A DNA stretch of 9,736 bases, from contig URVK01000044.1 of NCBI GenBank assembly GCA_900551305.1, forward strand, positions 1 through 9,736. The letters run 5' to 3'. Every line of letters begins with the position of its first letter. Position 1 is the first letter of the stretch. This DNA comes from an uncultured Collinsella sp. Lineage in GTDB: Bacteria > Actinomycetota > Coriobacteriia > Coriobacteriales > Coriobacteriaceae. This document shows, one piece after another, positions 1 through 6,379 of this stretch. The position numbers and the translations under genes were made by a program. A model generated the notes under the pieces. The model had not been told where the DNA came from. It saw only the letters and a list, made by a program, of their open reading frames with translations, and searched no databases.

Positions 1-2
1 AG

Positions 3-395
3 ATCGGCAGCCTCGGCCTCGGCCATCAGGCCATCGAGCTCACGGAGGCGCATGCCCAGCAGGTCGGACATTTCCTTCTGCTCCATCTTGGGCTTGAGGT
101 CAAGAAGCTTGATGGCGCGCTCGATGTTCGCCATGCGCTCGGCCTTGGCCTCCTCCTCCTTGGAAATAGCAAAGCGACGGCTACGCAGCAGGCGGGCGGC
201 CTTCTGCATCTTATCCATCAGCTCTTCGTCATCGTAATCAGCGGCGGCCTCGACAACCTCGGCCTCCTCCTCGGCGGAAACCTCGTCAGCAGCCTCAACC
301 TCAGCAGCTTCGGTCTCCACGGTCTCGACTGCCTCGACCTCGGCAGCCATGGTCTCGTTCTCGGTCTCGTTCATGATCTCTTCGTTCTCAGACAT
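3..395 (-). CDS. Acidic protein of unknown function, incomplete at the window edge
   Basis: The reading frame begins with ATG at 395 behind an AAGGAG site (401-406) and is open for 131 codons to the left edge, so the C-terminus is missing. I do not recognise the family. Residues 1-60 are almost entirely Glu, Asp, Ala and Val with no basic residue, so this part is probably disordered. Residues 61-90 switch to a basic and mixed-charge helix containing RLLRSRRFAISKEEE. Residues 91-128 look helical and have the spacing of a helix-turn-helix or winged-helix segment (LLDLKPKMEQKEMSDLLGMR). An inference is a nucleic-acid-binding protein with an acidic N-terminal tail. It lies downstream of the MFS gene on the same strand, across a 152-bp gap, so it may have its own promoter. 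The frame is reliable; the function is not known. Confidence 0.75.
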   Translation of the reverse strand, partial: MSENEEIMNETENETMAAEVEAVETVETEAAEVEAADEVSAEEEAEVVEAAADYDDEELMDKMQKAARLLRSRRFAISKEEEAKAERMANIERAIKLLDLKPKMEQKEMSDLLGMRLRELDGLMAEAEAAD

Positions 396-417
396 GAGAC
401 TCCTTCTTGGCCCTCTC

Positions 418-463
418 GGGCATCATCGCCCCATTCGCGGGGCCCGTCGCGCACTCTTTGCGC
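418..463 (-). promoter_or_regulatory. 5' leader of the acidic-protein gene with small GC-rich hairpins
   Basis: Just upstream of the gene starting at 395 the sequence can form two perfect 5-bp hairpins. One has GCGCA/TGCGC arms at 449-453 and 459-463. The other has GCCCC/GGGGC arms at 428-432 and 439-443. A GGGC at 418-421 could pair with GCCC at 428-431 as an alternative to the second hairpin. Neither is followed by a T-run, so they do not look like terminators. They may fold in the mRNA leader. I found no convincing -35/-10 pair in this gap, and short GC-rich hairpins can arise by chance at this base composition. Confidence 0.3.
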
Positions 464-547
464 TTTAAACATTCATGCCTCTCGGCAAAACGTCCATTAG
501 TTTATGGTGTCGCCCGCTAATCTAGCTGCAGAATCTATGTGCACACA

Positions 548-1960
548 TTAATGCGACATGTGCGACTCGCGACGAGCGTACACCAGCGACGCCACGAACC
601 CGACCACGGCAATTACAGCCGCCACACGCACGGCCGCCGCAAATCCAATCGCCTGGGCAACGTCGGTCGCAACGCCAGCGGCGCCGGCAGTCGCCGCAGA
701 ACTCGAGAGCAGGCCGATAAACAGCGACGGGCCAAACGATGCGGCAATCATGTTCCACGTGTTGAGCAATGCCGTTCCGTGAGGATGCTCAGCGCCAGGC
801 AGCGTCTCCAAGCCGGCCGTTTGCGAGGGGCTCAGCACCAAACCGACTCCGGCATACACCACAACGGTCAGCGCCACGACGACGCCGATGTTCATGCTTA
901 CCGCCGTCACCGAGATGGCAGTCTGCCCCACGGCAATCAGGGCAAAGCCGACCGGCAGCAGCGGCCATGCGCCACGGGCGCCCATCACGCGTCCGCCCAC
1001 AATCGAGGTCACGGCGTTGCAGGCAATTGCTGGCAAAATGAGCAAGCCCGCAACAAGTGCGGTCATGCCGTATGCGCCCTCAAAATAGAGCGGCAACAAA
1101 ACGCTCATCGAGAACGTCGTCATCATCGATACCACCACAAGCAGACACGCAGGCCAAAAACGAACACTCGCCATGGGACGCACGTTAAGCACCGGATGCT
1201 CAAGCTTGAGCTGACGGGCCGCAAACAGGCCGAGCAGCACAATGGCGGCTAAGAGCGTCACGGTACCGCCAACCAGATTGGTCGAGAACTCGCCTACGGA
1301 ATACACAAATGCTGTTATACCGGCAGCGAGCAAAACAACCGACAGAATATCAAGCGTGGTGTTCGAGCGCTCTCCGACATTCTGAACATGCTTTGCGCCC
1401 GCCGCAGCGACCACAATGCCGCCCACCAGCGGCACTACGAACACCGCCCTCCAGCCAAACAACGTGCACATTAGACCGCTGATCACGGGTCCAAACGCCG
1501 GCCCCAGCGTAATGCAGGCACCGCCCAGGCTCAGGTACAGACCGAGCTTCTCGCGCGGGGCACAAGACAGCACCACATTCATCATGAGCGGAAACAAGAT
1601 GCCCGATCCCGCAGCCTGCAAAATACGGCTTGGCAGCAAAACGCTAAACGACGGAGCGACCAGGCACAGGACTTCGCCGGCGACCATGCATCCGCATGCG
1701 AAAAACAGCAGCTTGCGCGTCGAGAAACGACCGGACAGGAAGGCCATGATAGCCGTAAAGATCGACGTCACGATCATGTAGCCCGAAACGAGCCACTGCG
1801 CCGTGGTGGCACTCACCGAAAAGGCCGCCATAATGTCGTGCAGCGCCACGTTAATGATGTTCTCGTTAAACGCGGCAACAAAGGCTGCAACATACATTAC
1901 GACGAGAATCGCCGAGGCTGTCGACGGTGATTGAGTTTGCTTTTGGGATTTGGTCCCCAT
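548..1960 (-). CDS. MFS multidrug exporter, DHA2 (14-TM, EmrB/QacA-like) family
   Basis: This 470-residue membrane protein is probably a proton-driven drug or metabolite exporter. Hydrophobic segments run from about residue 16 to 460, consistent with 14 transmembrane helices. Family marks are visible in order: NENIINVALHDIMAAF followed by W56 at TM1-TM2 (DHA2 motif D region), loop motif A GRFSTRK (77-83), motif B with R112 and Q115 in RILQAAGSG, and antiporter motif C in the GPAFGPVISG stretch (153-162). I chose the ATG at 1960 because AGGAAGG lies 7 bases upstream. An in-frame ATG at 2077 would add 39 residues with no membrane character or SD. The gene is divergent from the short deformylase gene across about 200 bp. 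The substrate cannot be told from sequence; the family exports quite varied compounds. Confidence 0.88.
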   Translation of the reverse strand: MGTKSQKQTQSPSTASAILVVMYVAAFVAAFNENIINVALHDIMAAFSVSATTAQWLVSGYMIVTSIFTAIMAFLSGRFSTRKLLFFACGCMVAGEVLCLVAPSFSVLLPSRILQAAGSGILFPLMMNVVLSCAPREKLGLYLSLGGACITLGPAFGPVISGLMCTLFGWRAVFVVPLVGGIVVAAAGAKHVQNVGERSNTTLDILSVVLLAAGITAFVYSVGEFSTNLVGGTVTLLAAIVLLGLFAARQLKLEHPVLNVRPMASVRFWPACLLVVVSMMTTFSMSVLLPLYFEGAYGMTALVAGLLILPAIACNAVTSIVGGRVMGARGAWPLLPVGFALIAVGQTAISVTAVSMNIGVVVALTVVVYAGVGLVLSPSQTAGLETLPGAEHPHGTALLNTWNMIAASFGPSLFIGLLSSSAATAGAAGVATDVAQAIGFAAAVRVAAVIAVVGFVASLVYARRESHMSH

Positions 1961-2164
1961 GAAATTCCTTCCTCTTAGAACGACAATCGCATCGCCCCAG
2001 AGGAACAGTCCAGGGCGAAAATGAGCCCTAGACTTACACCAGACGCCGTACACGACGAATCTGGCAACATGGTCCAACGTCGAAAGATTGTAACGCGGAC
2101 GCGCAGCTTTCCTTCCGCGCTATTATTAAAAGTCCACGAAAGCATAAGACATGAGGAGCCCGCC
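1961..2164. other. Divergent intergenic region between MFS exporter and deformylase genes
   Basis: This stretch must hold promoters for both flanking genes. On the plus strand, TATTAT at 2121-2126 is a possible -10 for the deformylase gene but has no good -35 partner. On the minus strand, TACAAT (2087-2092) is a possible -10 for the exporter, also without a clear -35. I see no strong palindrome that would mark an operator; AGGGC/GCCCT arms around 2013-2030 are short. Confidence 0.3.
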
Positions 2165-2575
2165 ATGATCAAACCCATCATGAAGTCCGAGTTCTTTTTA
2201 CGCCTGCCCTCCGAGGATGCCGACCCCGAAGACGCCGCTACCGGACAGGACCTTTTGGACACGCTTCACGAACACGAGCACGAGTGTGTCGGTCTCGCCG
2301 CCAACATGATCGGCGTGCGCAAACGCATCATCTGCGTAAAAGACGGCAACAAGACGCTCCTGATGTACAACCCTCAAATTCTTGAGCAGGTCAATGCCTA
2401 TCAGACAAGCGAAGGATGCCTCTCGCTAATCGGCGAGCGTCCCTGTACCCGCTATCGCCGCATTAAGGTTGAGTATTTGGACGAGAACTTTATCCACCGC
2501 ATCAAAAACTTCTCGGGCTACACCGCCGAGATCATCCAACACGAAATCGACCACTGCAACGGAATTGTTATATAG
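2165..2575 (+). CDS. def: Short peptide deformylase (136-residue type)
   Basis: Peptide deformylases remove the formyl group from the initiator methionine of new proteins in the cytoplasm, using a metal ion. The catalytic parts are present: EGCLS (83-87) gives the metal ligand C85, and HEIDH (126-130) gives ligands H126 and H130 and the catalytic E127. Motif 1, normally GxGxAAxQ, reads CVGLAANM (41-48), so the usual Gln is Met and the first Gly is Cys. From memory, short clostridial homologues also read AANMIG here, so this seems to be a subfamily trait. The protein is shorter than E. coli Def (169 residues), mainly because the C-terminal helix is missing. The start at 2165 follows GAGGAG at 2153-2158 with 6-base spacing; a longer in-frame start at 2021 has no support. 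It may be a second deformylase alongside a standard one elsewhere in the genome. Confidence 0.85.
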   Translation: MIKPIMKSEFFLRLPSEDADPEDAATGQDLLDTLHEHEHECVGLAANMIGVRKRIICVKDGNKTLLMYNPQILEQVNAYQTSEGCLSLIGERPCTRYRRIKVEYLDENFIHRIKNFSGYTAEIIQHEIDHCNGIVI

Positions 2576-2590
2576 TTCCGCCGATTCAAG

Positions 2591-2627
2591 AAAGCTCCCT
2601 GCAGCAAAACAACTGCAGGGAGCTTTT
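2591..2627. terminator. Bidirectional intrinsic terminator between def and alaA
   Basis: A perfect 14-bp inverted repeat (arms 2591-2604 and 2613-2626, core GCTCCCTGCAG/CTGCAGGGAGC) encloses an 8-base A-rich loop. AAA on the left arm and TTTT on the right give a U-tract on both strands. It sits between the stop codons of two convergent genes (2575 plus, 2651 minus), so it can end both transcripts. Confidence 0.92.
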
Positions 2628-2650
2628 CATAGTGCGGAGCTTCTATCCCA

Positions 2651-4171
2651 CTAGCTCTGGCGGTAATGATCGAAGAAGTCGGCGAGGTCTTCGAGCGACT
2701 CTTTAAGCACTTCCATGCGCGGCAGGTACACGATGCGGAAGTGATCAGGCTCGGCCCAGTTAAAGCCGCCGCCGCGCGTGATCAGGATCTTCTTCTCGTG
2801 CAGCAGGTCGAGAGCGAACTGCTCGTCATCGGTGATGTTGAACTTCTTAACATCCATCTTGGGGAAGATGTAGAACGCCGCGCGCGGCTTGACCACCGAG
2901 ATGCCGTCGATCTTGTTGAGCGCCTCATACACAAAGTTGCGCTGCTCGTAGACACGACCGCCGGGACGGATATAGTCGTTGACCGACTGATGGCCGCCGA
3001 GCGCCGTCTGGACGATTGACTGGGCCGGCACGTTGGAGCACAGGCGCATGTTGGAGAGCATGTTGATGCCCATGATGAAGTCGCTCATGCAGCGCTGGTT
3101 GCCCGAAAGCACCATCCAGCCAATGCGATAGCCCGCGATCATGTGCGACTTGGAAAGGCCGCTAAAGGTGACACAGGGCAGATCGGGAGCGAGCGAGGCA
3201 ATCGAGACGTGCTCATAGCCGTCCATGCACAGGCGGTCGTAGATCTCGTCTGCAAAAATCATGAGCTGGTGCCTGCGCGCAACCTCAACGATGCCCTCGA
3301 GCACCTCACGCGGGTAAACGGAGCCCGTGGGGTTGTTGGGGTTGATGATGACGAGGGCCTTGGTCGCGCTCGTGATCTTGGACTCCATATCCTGCAGATC
3401 GGGATACCAATCGGCCTGCTCGTCGCACAGGTAGTGCACAGGATGGCCGCCGGCAAGGGTCGCGCACGCCGTCCAGAGCGGGTAGTCGGGGCTGGGGATC
3501 AGGATCTCATCGCCGTTGTCGAGCAGCGCGTTCATCGAAAGTTGAATGAGCTCGGACACGCCGTTGCCCGTGTAGATGTGCTCCATCTGAACGTTGGGCA
3601 GGCCTTTGATCTGCGAGTACTGCATGATTGCCTTGCGCGCGGAGAACAGGCCACGCGAGTTGGAATAGCCTTCGCAGTCGGGCAGCTGCTGGCGCATGTC
3701 CTTGATGACCTCGTCGGGCGTGCGGAAACCGAAGGGCGCCGGGTTGCCGATATTGAGCTTGAGGATGCGCTCGCCCTCGTCCTCCATGCGGGCAGCCTCG
3801 TCGACGACGGGACCGCGCACGTCATACAGGACATTATCGAGCTTGGTGGATTTAGAAAAAGTACGCATGGTGGTGCTCCTTGGAATTTGAGCTGAGGGAT
3901 GGGGTTCGGGCTTGGAAACGTTACGGGGCGATGATGCCTCGCCTTGATCGGCGTCACCGGCAAGCAGCCAGGTAACATCGACCTCCAAAATGCGGGCGAG
4001 CAGCTCTGCCACATCGCGCCGCGGAATCGTCTTGCCGCTCACATATTGGCTCATCTGACTCTTGCCGAGTTTTTTGCCGAGCATCTCCGATGCGCGGATT
4101 ACGTCCGACTGGCGAACGTCGCGATCGGACATAGTCTGTCGCAGGCGATCGCTAAACGTCTCTTGGGCCAC
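2651..4171 (-). CDS. alaA: XRE-family DNA-binding domain fused to AlaA-type alanine aminotransferase
   Basis: Residues 6-72 are a Cro/C1-type helix-turn-helix (FSDRLRQTM, then SQMSQYVSGKTIPRRDVAELL and WLLAGD). Residues 73-101 are a Pro/Ser-rich linker. Residues 102-506 are a complete class I PLP aminotransferase that follows E. coli AlaA closely throughout (LDNVLYDVRGP, LKLNIGNPAPFGF, IYTGNGVSELI, INPNNPTG, FADEIYD). AlaA makes alanine from pyruvate with glutamate as donor. In core numbering, PLP lysine K240 (SGLSK), N179, D207, Y210 and the substrate arginine R378 are all present. The start is GTG at 4171, since AAGGAGG at 4177-4183 lies 5 bases upstream; an in-frame ATG at 4210 has no such site. 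A second SD and ATG lie inside, at the core's first residue. Operator-like repeats lie upstream. The enzyme assignment is strong; autoregulation is inference. Confidence 0.9.
   Translation of the reverse strand: MAQETFSDRLRQTMSDRDVRQSDVIRASEMLGKKLGKSQMSQYVSGKTIPRRDVAELLARILEVDVTWLLAGDADQGEASSPRNVSKPEPHPSAQIPRSTTMRTFSKSTKLDNVLYDVRGPVVDEAARMEDEGERILKLNIGNPAPFGFRTPDEVIKDMRQQLPDCEGYSNSRGLFSARKAIMQYSQIKGLPNVQMEHIYTGNGVSELIQLSMNALLDNGDEILIPSPDYPLWTACATLAGGHPVHYLCDEQADWYPDLQDMESKITSATKALVIINPNNPTGSVYPREVLEGIVEVARRHQLMIFADEIYDRLCMDGYEHVSIASLAPDLPCVTFSGLSKSHMIAGYRIGWMVLSGNQRCMSDFIMGINMLSNMRLCSNVPAQSIVQTALGGHQSVNDYIRPGGRVYEQRNFVYEALNKIDGISVVKPRAAFYIFPKMDVKKFNITDDEQFALDLLHEKKILITRGGGFNWAEPDHFRIVYLPRMEVLKESLEDLADFFDHYRQS
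3866..3881 (-). promoter_or_regulatory. Internal ribosome binding site and ATG at the AlaA core start
   Basis: Inside the fusion gene an AAGGAG (3876-3881) lies 7 bases before an in-frame ATG (3866-3868), ideal initiation spacing. Starting here gives a 405-residue protein (2651-3868), the length I recall for stand-alone E. coli AlaA, with no DNA-binding domain. This suggests that a full-length and an enzyme-only product are made from one mRNA, or that a former separate alaA start has been kept after fusion. No experiment can be cited. Confidence 0.6.
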
Positions 4172-4192
4172 TAGAACCTCCTTGCTGGCAAA

Positions 4193-4274
4193 GTTCAATT
4201 TATAGAACACGAATTGAACCAGAGTTCAATTTAGGCAGCAGTATAACGCGGCACCTCATTCCAAAGTTCAATTT
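4193..4274. promoter_or_regulatory. Cluster of GTTCAATTT operator-like sites upstream of the XRE-alaA gene
   Basis: GTTCAATTT occurs exactly at 4193-4201, 4224-4232 and 4266-4274, and inverted as GAATTGAAC at 4211-4219. The second and third sites in order form a perfect palindrome, AATTGAAC-CAGA-GTTCAATT (4212-4231), a size typical for XRE dimers. The three direct copies are 31 and 42 bp apart, close to 3 and 4 helical turns, so they face the same side of the DNA. The rightmost copy reads TTGAAC on the minus strand, like a -35 box. A TATACT (4240-4245, minus) resembles a -10, though the 20-base spacing between them is long. The leftmost copy lies just before the SD. This arrangement fits autorepression by the XRE domain. 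Confidence 0.6.
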
Positions 4275-4302
4275 CATAAGAAAATGTACCGAACCCCGAG
4301 GA

Positions 4303-4320
4303 TTGTCCCAAAGTGGACAA
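4303..4320. repeat. Inverted repeat TTGTCC-N6-GGACAA downstream of lysR
   Basis: Perfect 6-bp arms at 4303-4308 and 4315-4320 flank a 6-base spacer, 14 bases past the lysR stop codon. It could be a weak hairpin at the lysR mRNA end, but there is no T-run after it on the minus strand. It could equally be a protein-binding site or a dispersed repeat. Confidence 0.4.
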
Positions 4321-4333
4321 CAGGTACGCGCCT

Positions 4334-5191
4334 TTAGAGATATTCAAGGAGACGAGCCGCCGCAAGCGAAACGTCAGCCGTGCGATATATCGCATTGATC
4401 TGCCGATGAGGATGTCCCTCGAGTGGGCGCACGGCAACATCGAACTGGCAGCGGCGCAAGATGAGCGCCGGAAGAATGCTCACGCCCAGGCCGTCCTCGA
4501 CCATAGCCATAATCGCATAGTCATCCCAGGTCGACAGCTTAGAACGCACCGTCAGGCCCGCGCGACGAAACAGCGGCGTAATCTCGTCATCGGTGCCGCG
4601 TTCCAGCAGAATAAACTGCTCGTTGGCCAAATCGGCAAGGGAAACGACCTCCGCGGTGGCAAGCGAGGAGTCCGCTGGCACCACGGCCATCAGCTCGTCT
4701 TGCACCAACGGCCGCGACGCTATGCCGGCGCCGCGTGGTTCGCGCGGAATAAAGCCCAGGTCGCAGCGGCCTTCCGCCACCCATTGCTCAATCTCGGAGT
4801 AATCACCCATCAGCAACTCGTAATCGACGTCCGGGTGATCGGCGCGAAAGTGCGCAATCACCGGCGGCAGCACGTGGGTCGCCACACTCGAAAACGTACC
4901 GATGCAGATTTTGCCGCGCATGAGCCCACGCATCTCATCCACCCGTCGCTGCAAGCGAGTGAATTCCTCACAGAGCGCCTCGACCGCCGGCATAACTTGC
5001 CGCCCGTCGGCAGAAAGTACTACGCCCTCGCGGCTTCTATCGAGAACTTTAAAGCCCCAGTCGGCCTCAAGATCGGCCACCATACGGCTCACGCCCGACT
5101 GCGAATAGCTCAGCCGCTCGGCGGCGCGCGTAAAGCTTCCGGCGCGCACGGTCTCCAGCAGCACCTGCATCTTTTGAACATTCGTTTCCAC
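4334..5191 (-). CDS. LysR-family transcriptional regulator
   Basis: The 285-residue product has the normal LysR length and plan. An N-terminal winged helix-turn-helix (about residues 5-62) contains AGSFTRAAERLSYSQSGVSR and LEADWGFKVLDR. A linker helix runs to about residue 85. The C-terminal effector-binding domain opens with GKICIGTFSSVATHVLPPVI and contains GRCDLGFIP and MVEDGLGVSILP, which are standard family signatures. I chose GTG at 5191 because GGAGG lies 6 bases upstream (5198-5202). An in-frame ATG at 5212 would place the SD inside the gene. It is divergent from the eamA-type gene, the classic arrangement in which a LysR protein activates its neighbour and represses itself. The inducer is unknown. 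Confidence 0.9.
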   Translation of the reverse strand: METNVQKMQVLLETVRAGSFTRAAERLSYSQSGVSRMVADLEADWGFKVLDRSREGVVLSADGRQVMPAVEALCEEFTRLQRRVDEMRGLMRGKICIGTFSSVATHVLPPVIAHFRADHPDVDYELLMGDYSEIEQWVAEGRCDLGFIPREPRGAGIASRPLVQDELMAVVPADSSLATAEVVSLADLANEQFILLERGTDDEITPLFRRAGLTVRSKLSTWDDYAIMAMVEDGLGVSILPALILRRCQFDVAVRPLEGHPHRQINAIYRTADVSLAAARLLEYL

Positions 5192-5236
5192 GGCACCCCT
5201 CCACCCATGCATGAGCTTTTGTCATGTTATCTATGC

Positions 5237-5242
5237 ATTATA
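5237..5242 (-). promoter_or_regulatory. Likely -10 element of the lysR promoter
   Basis: A consensus TATAAT on the minus strand lies about 45 bases before the lysR GTG. The -35 position (about 5260-5266) has no good TTGACA match but overlaps the left arm of the GTTCAC palindrome. Binding there would occlude this promoter, consistent with LysR autorepression. Confidence 0.5.
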
Positions 5243-5263
5243 TTCGCTTTTCTTCTATAGCCA

Positions 5264-5280
5264 GTTCACCCATAGTGAAC
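5264..5280. promoter_or_regulatory. LysR-type operator palindrome between lysR and the EamA gene
   Basis: GTTCAC-N5-GTGAAC is a perfect 17-bp inverted repeat in the 118-bp divergent gap. It contains the T-N11-A spacing typical of LysR binding sites (T5266 and A5278). It overlaps the expected -35 of lysR and lies 30 bp upstream of the transporter start. Ownership by the adjacent LysR is inference. Confidence 0.6.
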
Positions 5281-5309
5281 ATGCACGGATATAGAGGGGA
5301 TGTCAGCGC

Positions 5310-6221
5310 ATGAACAACGGACTGCTTACGTACTTAGCAGCATTGCTATTGTTTGGCTCCAACGGCATCATCGCCGCTGCCATCGCGCTGCCGAGCTCCG
5401 ATATCGTGCTACTACGCACGTTTTTGGGCGCACTCTCGCTTGTCACCATCCTCGTCATCACCCAACGCCATAAGCTGCAGGCGCCATCTCGCCCCCGCGA
5501 AGCCGTAGCCCTCCTCCTCTCGGGAGCCGCGCTGGGCGCCAGCTGGATTTTTCTGTTCCGCGCCTACCAGACGATCGGCGTCGGCGTATCCTCGCTGCTG
5601 TACTACTGCGGCCCCATCATTGTCATGGCGCTCTCCCCGCTCATCTTTGGCGAAAAGCTGACCGGCGGCAAAATCGCCGGCTTTATCGCCGTCGCTTGCG
5701 GTGCTTTTCTCATTGCAGCGCAAGGTCTAGGCGGCAATATGCCCATTGCTGGTATCGCCTGCGGAATCGCCTCGGCATTTTGCTATGCGCTGATGGTCAT
5801 CGCCAGCAAGGGTGCGCCACACATCGAAGGCCTTGAGAACTCCGCGCTCCAGGTGAGCGCAGCCTTTGTGACCGCGCTGGTCCTCACGCTCATCACGCAG
5901 GGCGCCCCCTCATTCCTGTCCGCCGGCGTCGCCGCCAATATTGATTGGCGCGCCGTCGTCATGCTCGGCGTCGTCAACACCGGCATCGGTTGCCTGCTCT
6001 ACTTTAGCGCTGTCGCCAAGCTGCCCGTCCAGACCGTCGCGGTCGTCGGCTACCTCGAGCCGCTTTCGGCGGTCGTGTTCACATACAAGATTTTGGGCGA
6101 AGCCATAACACCGGTCCGTCTGATGGGCGCCGCGCTTATCATCGGCGGCGCGATCTTTTGCGAACTCGCCGGCAAACGCGCAAACGCCAAAGCCGGTATC
6201 GCTCAAGCAGCACGTGCTTAA
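5310..6221 (+). CDS. EamA/DMT-family transporter, likely metabolite exporter
   Basis: The 303-residue protein has ten hydrophobic segments arranged as two EamA repeats (about residues 1-137 and 147-286). Family marks are R36 in LLRTFLG, FRAYQTIGVGVSSLLYY ending repeat one, GEKLTGGKIAGF (114-125), and in repeat two YLEPLSAVVF (248-257) then LGEAITPVRLMGAALIIGG (262-280). Members of this superfamily usually export amino acids or related metabolites through the cytoplasmic membrane. The start at 5310 is preceded by GAGGGGA (5294-5300); an ATG at 5300 is in a different frame. The regulator next door and the palindrome between them suggest inducible expression. The substrate is not readable from the sequence. 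Confidence 0.88.
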   Translation: MNNGLLTYLAALLLFGSNGIIAAAIALPSSDIVLLRTFLGALSLVTILVITQRHKLQAPSRPREAVALLLSGAALGASWIFLFRAYQTIGVGVSSLLYYCGPIIVMALSPLIFGEKLTGGKIAGFIAVACGAFLIAAQGLGGNMPIAGIACGIASAFCYALMVIASKGAPHIEGLENSALQVSAAFVTALVLTLITQGAPSFLSAGVAANIDWRAVVMLGVVNTGIGCLLYFSAVAKLPVQTVAVVGYLEPLSAVVFTYKILGEAITPVRLMGAALIIGGAIFCELAGKRANAKAGIAQAARA

Positions 6222-6255
6222 TAGCCCCCGCTTTGAAATGCTGCCTGCGTATATG

Positions 6256-6279
6256 AATAATCCCCATCTGGGGATTATT
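6256..6279 (+). terminator. Hairpin terminator after the EamA gene
   Basis: A perfect 10-bp stem (AATAATCCCC / GGGGATTATT) with an ATCT loop starts 35 bases past the stop codon. The right arm ends in ATTATT followed by GTCT, giving a weak U-rich tail. It probably ends the eamA transcript and insulates the potassium transporter gene. Confidence 0.7.
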
Positions 6280-6317
6280 GTCTAAAGCTAACCAATGTGC
6301 CAAACTGCTCTTGTATG

Positions 6318-6359
6318 TATAAAGACGGCATAAAGGTTATCTGTCCTAGATAGATAACC
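6318..6359 (+). promoter_or_regulatory. Probable kup promoter -10 and leader hairpin
   Basis: TATAAA at 6318-6323 is the best -10 candidate in the gap; no good -35 is present 16-18 bases upstream. Just after the expected transcript start, GGTTATCT (6335-6342) and AGATAACC (6352-6359) form an 8-bp stem with a 9-base loop. This ends 8 bases before the kup SD. It would sit at or near the 5' end of the mRNA and could affect stability or initiation. The leader is too short to hold the ydaO-type c-di-AMP riboswitch known upstream of some potassium transporters. Confidence 0.4.
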
Positions 6360-6379
6360 GGATGTCCAAGGGAGTCCAC

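Noticed and set aside
539..1252. Long plus-strand open frame (237 codons) opposite the MFS gene
   Set aside because: It is rich in Arg, His, Gln and Asn with no recognisable domain or SD, and lies antisense to a clear exporter gene. Such frames are common opposite GC-rich genes.
2151..2168. Five-codon mini-frame (ATG AGG AGC CCG CCA TGA) overlapping the deformylase start
   Set aside because: The ATGA overlap suggests translational coupling, but the mini-frame has no SD of its own and the deformylase SD lies inside it. It is probably coincidence.
2591..2627. Possible repeat or attachment site from the long inverted repeat
   Set aside because: Its place between two convergent stop codons, its GC-rich stem and its flanking A and T runs are fully explained by a bidirectional terminator.
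3143..3895. Plus-strand open frame (250 codons) opposite alaA
   Set aside because: No SD or family features. It mirrors the codon pattern of the AlaA core, whose motifs and catalytic residues are unambiguous.
4231..4440. Small minus-strand open frame spanning the lysR end and the intergenic gap
   Set aside because: It is out of frame with lysR, has no SD, and runs through the operator-like repeats; no protein features are visible.
6281..6379. c-di-AMP (ydaO-type) riboswitch upstream of kup
   Set aside because: The available leader is under 100 bases and shows only one simple stem; the conserved core of that riboswitch is not seen.
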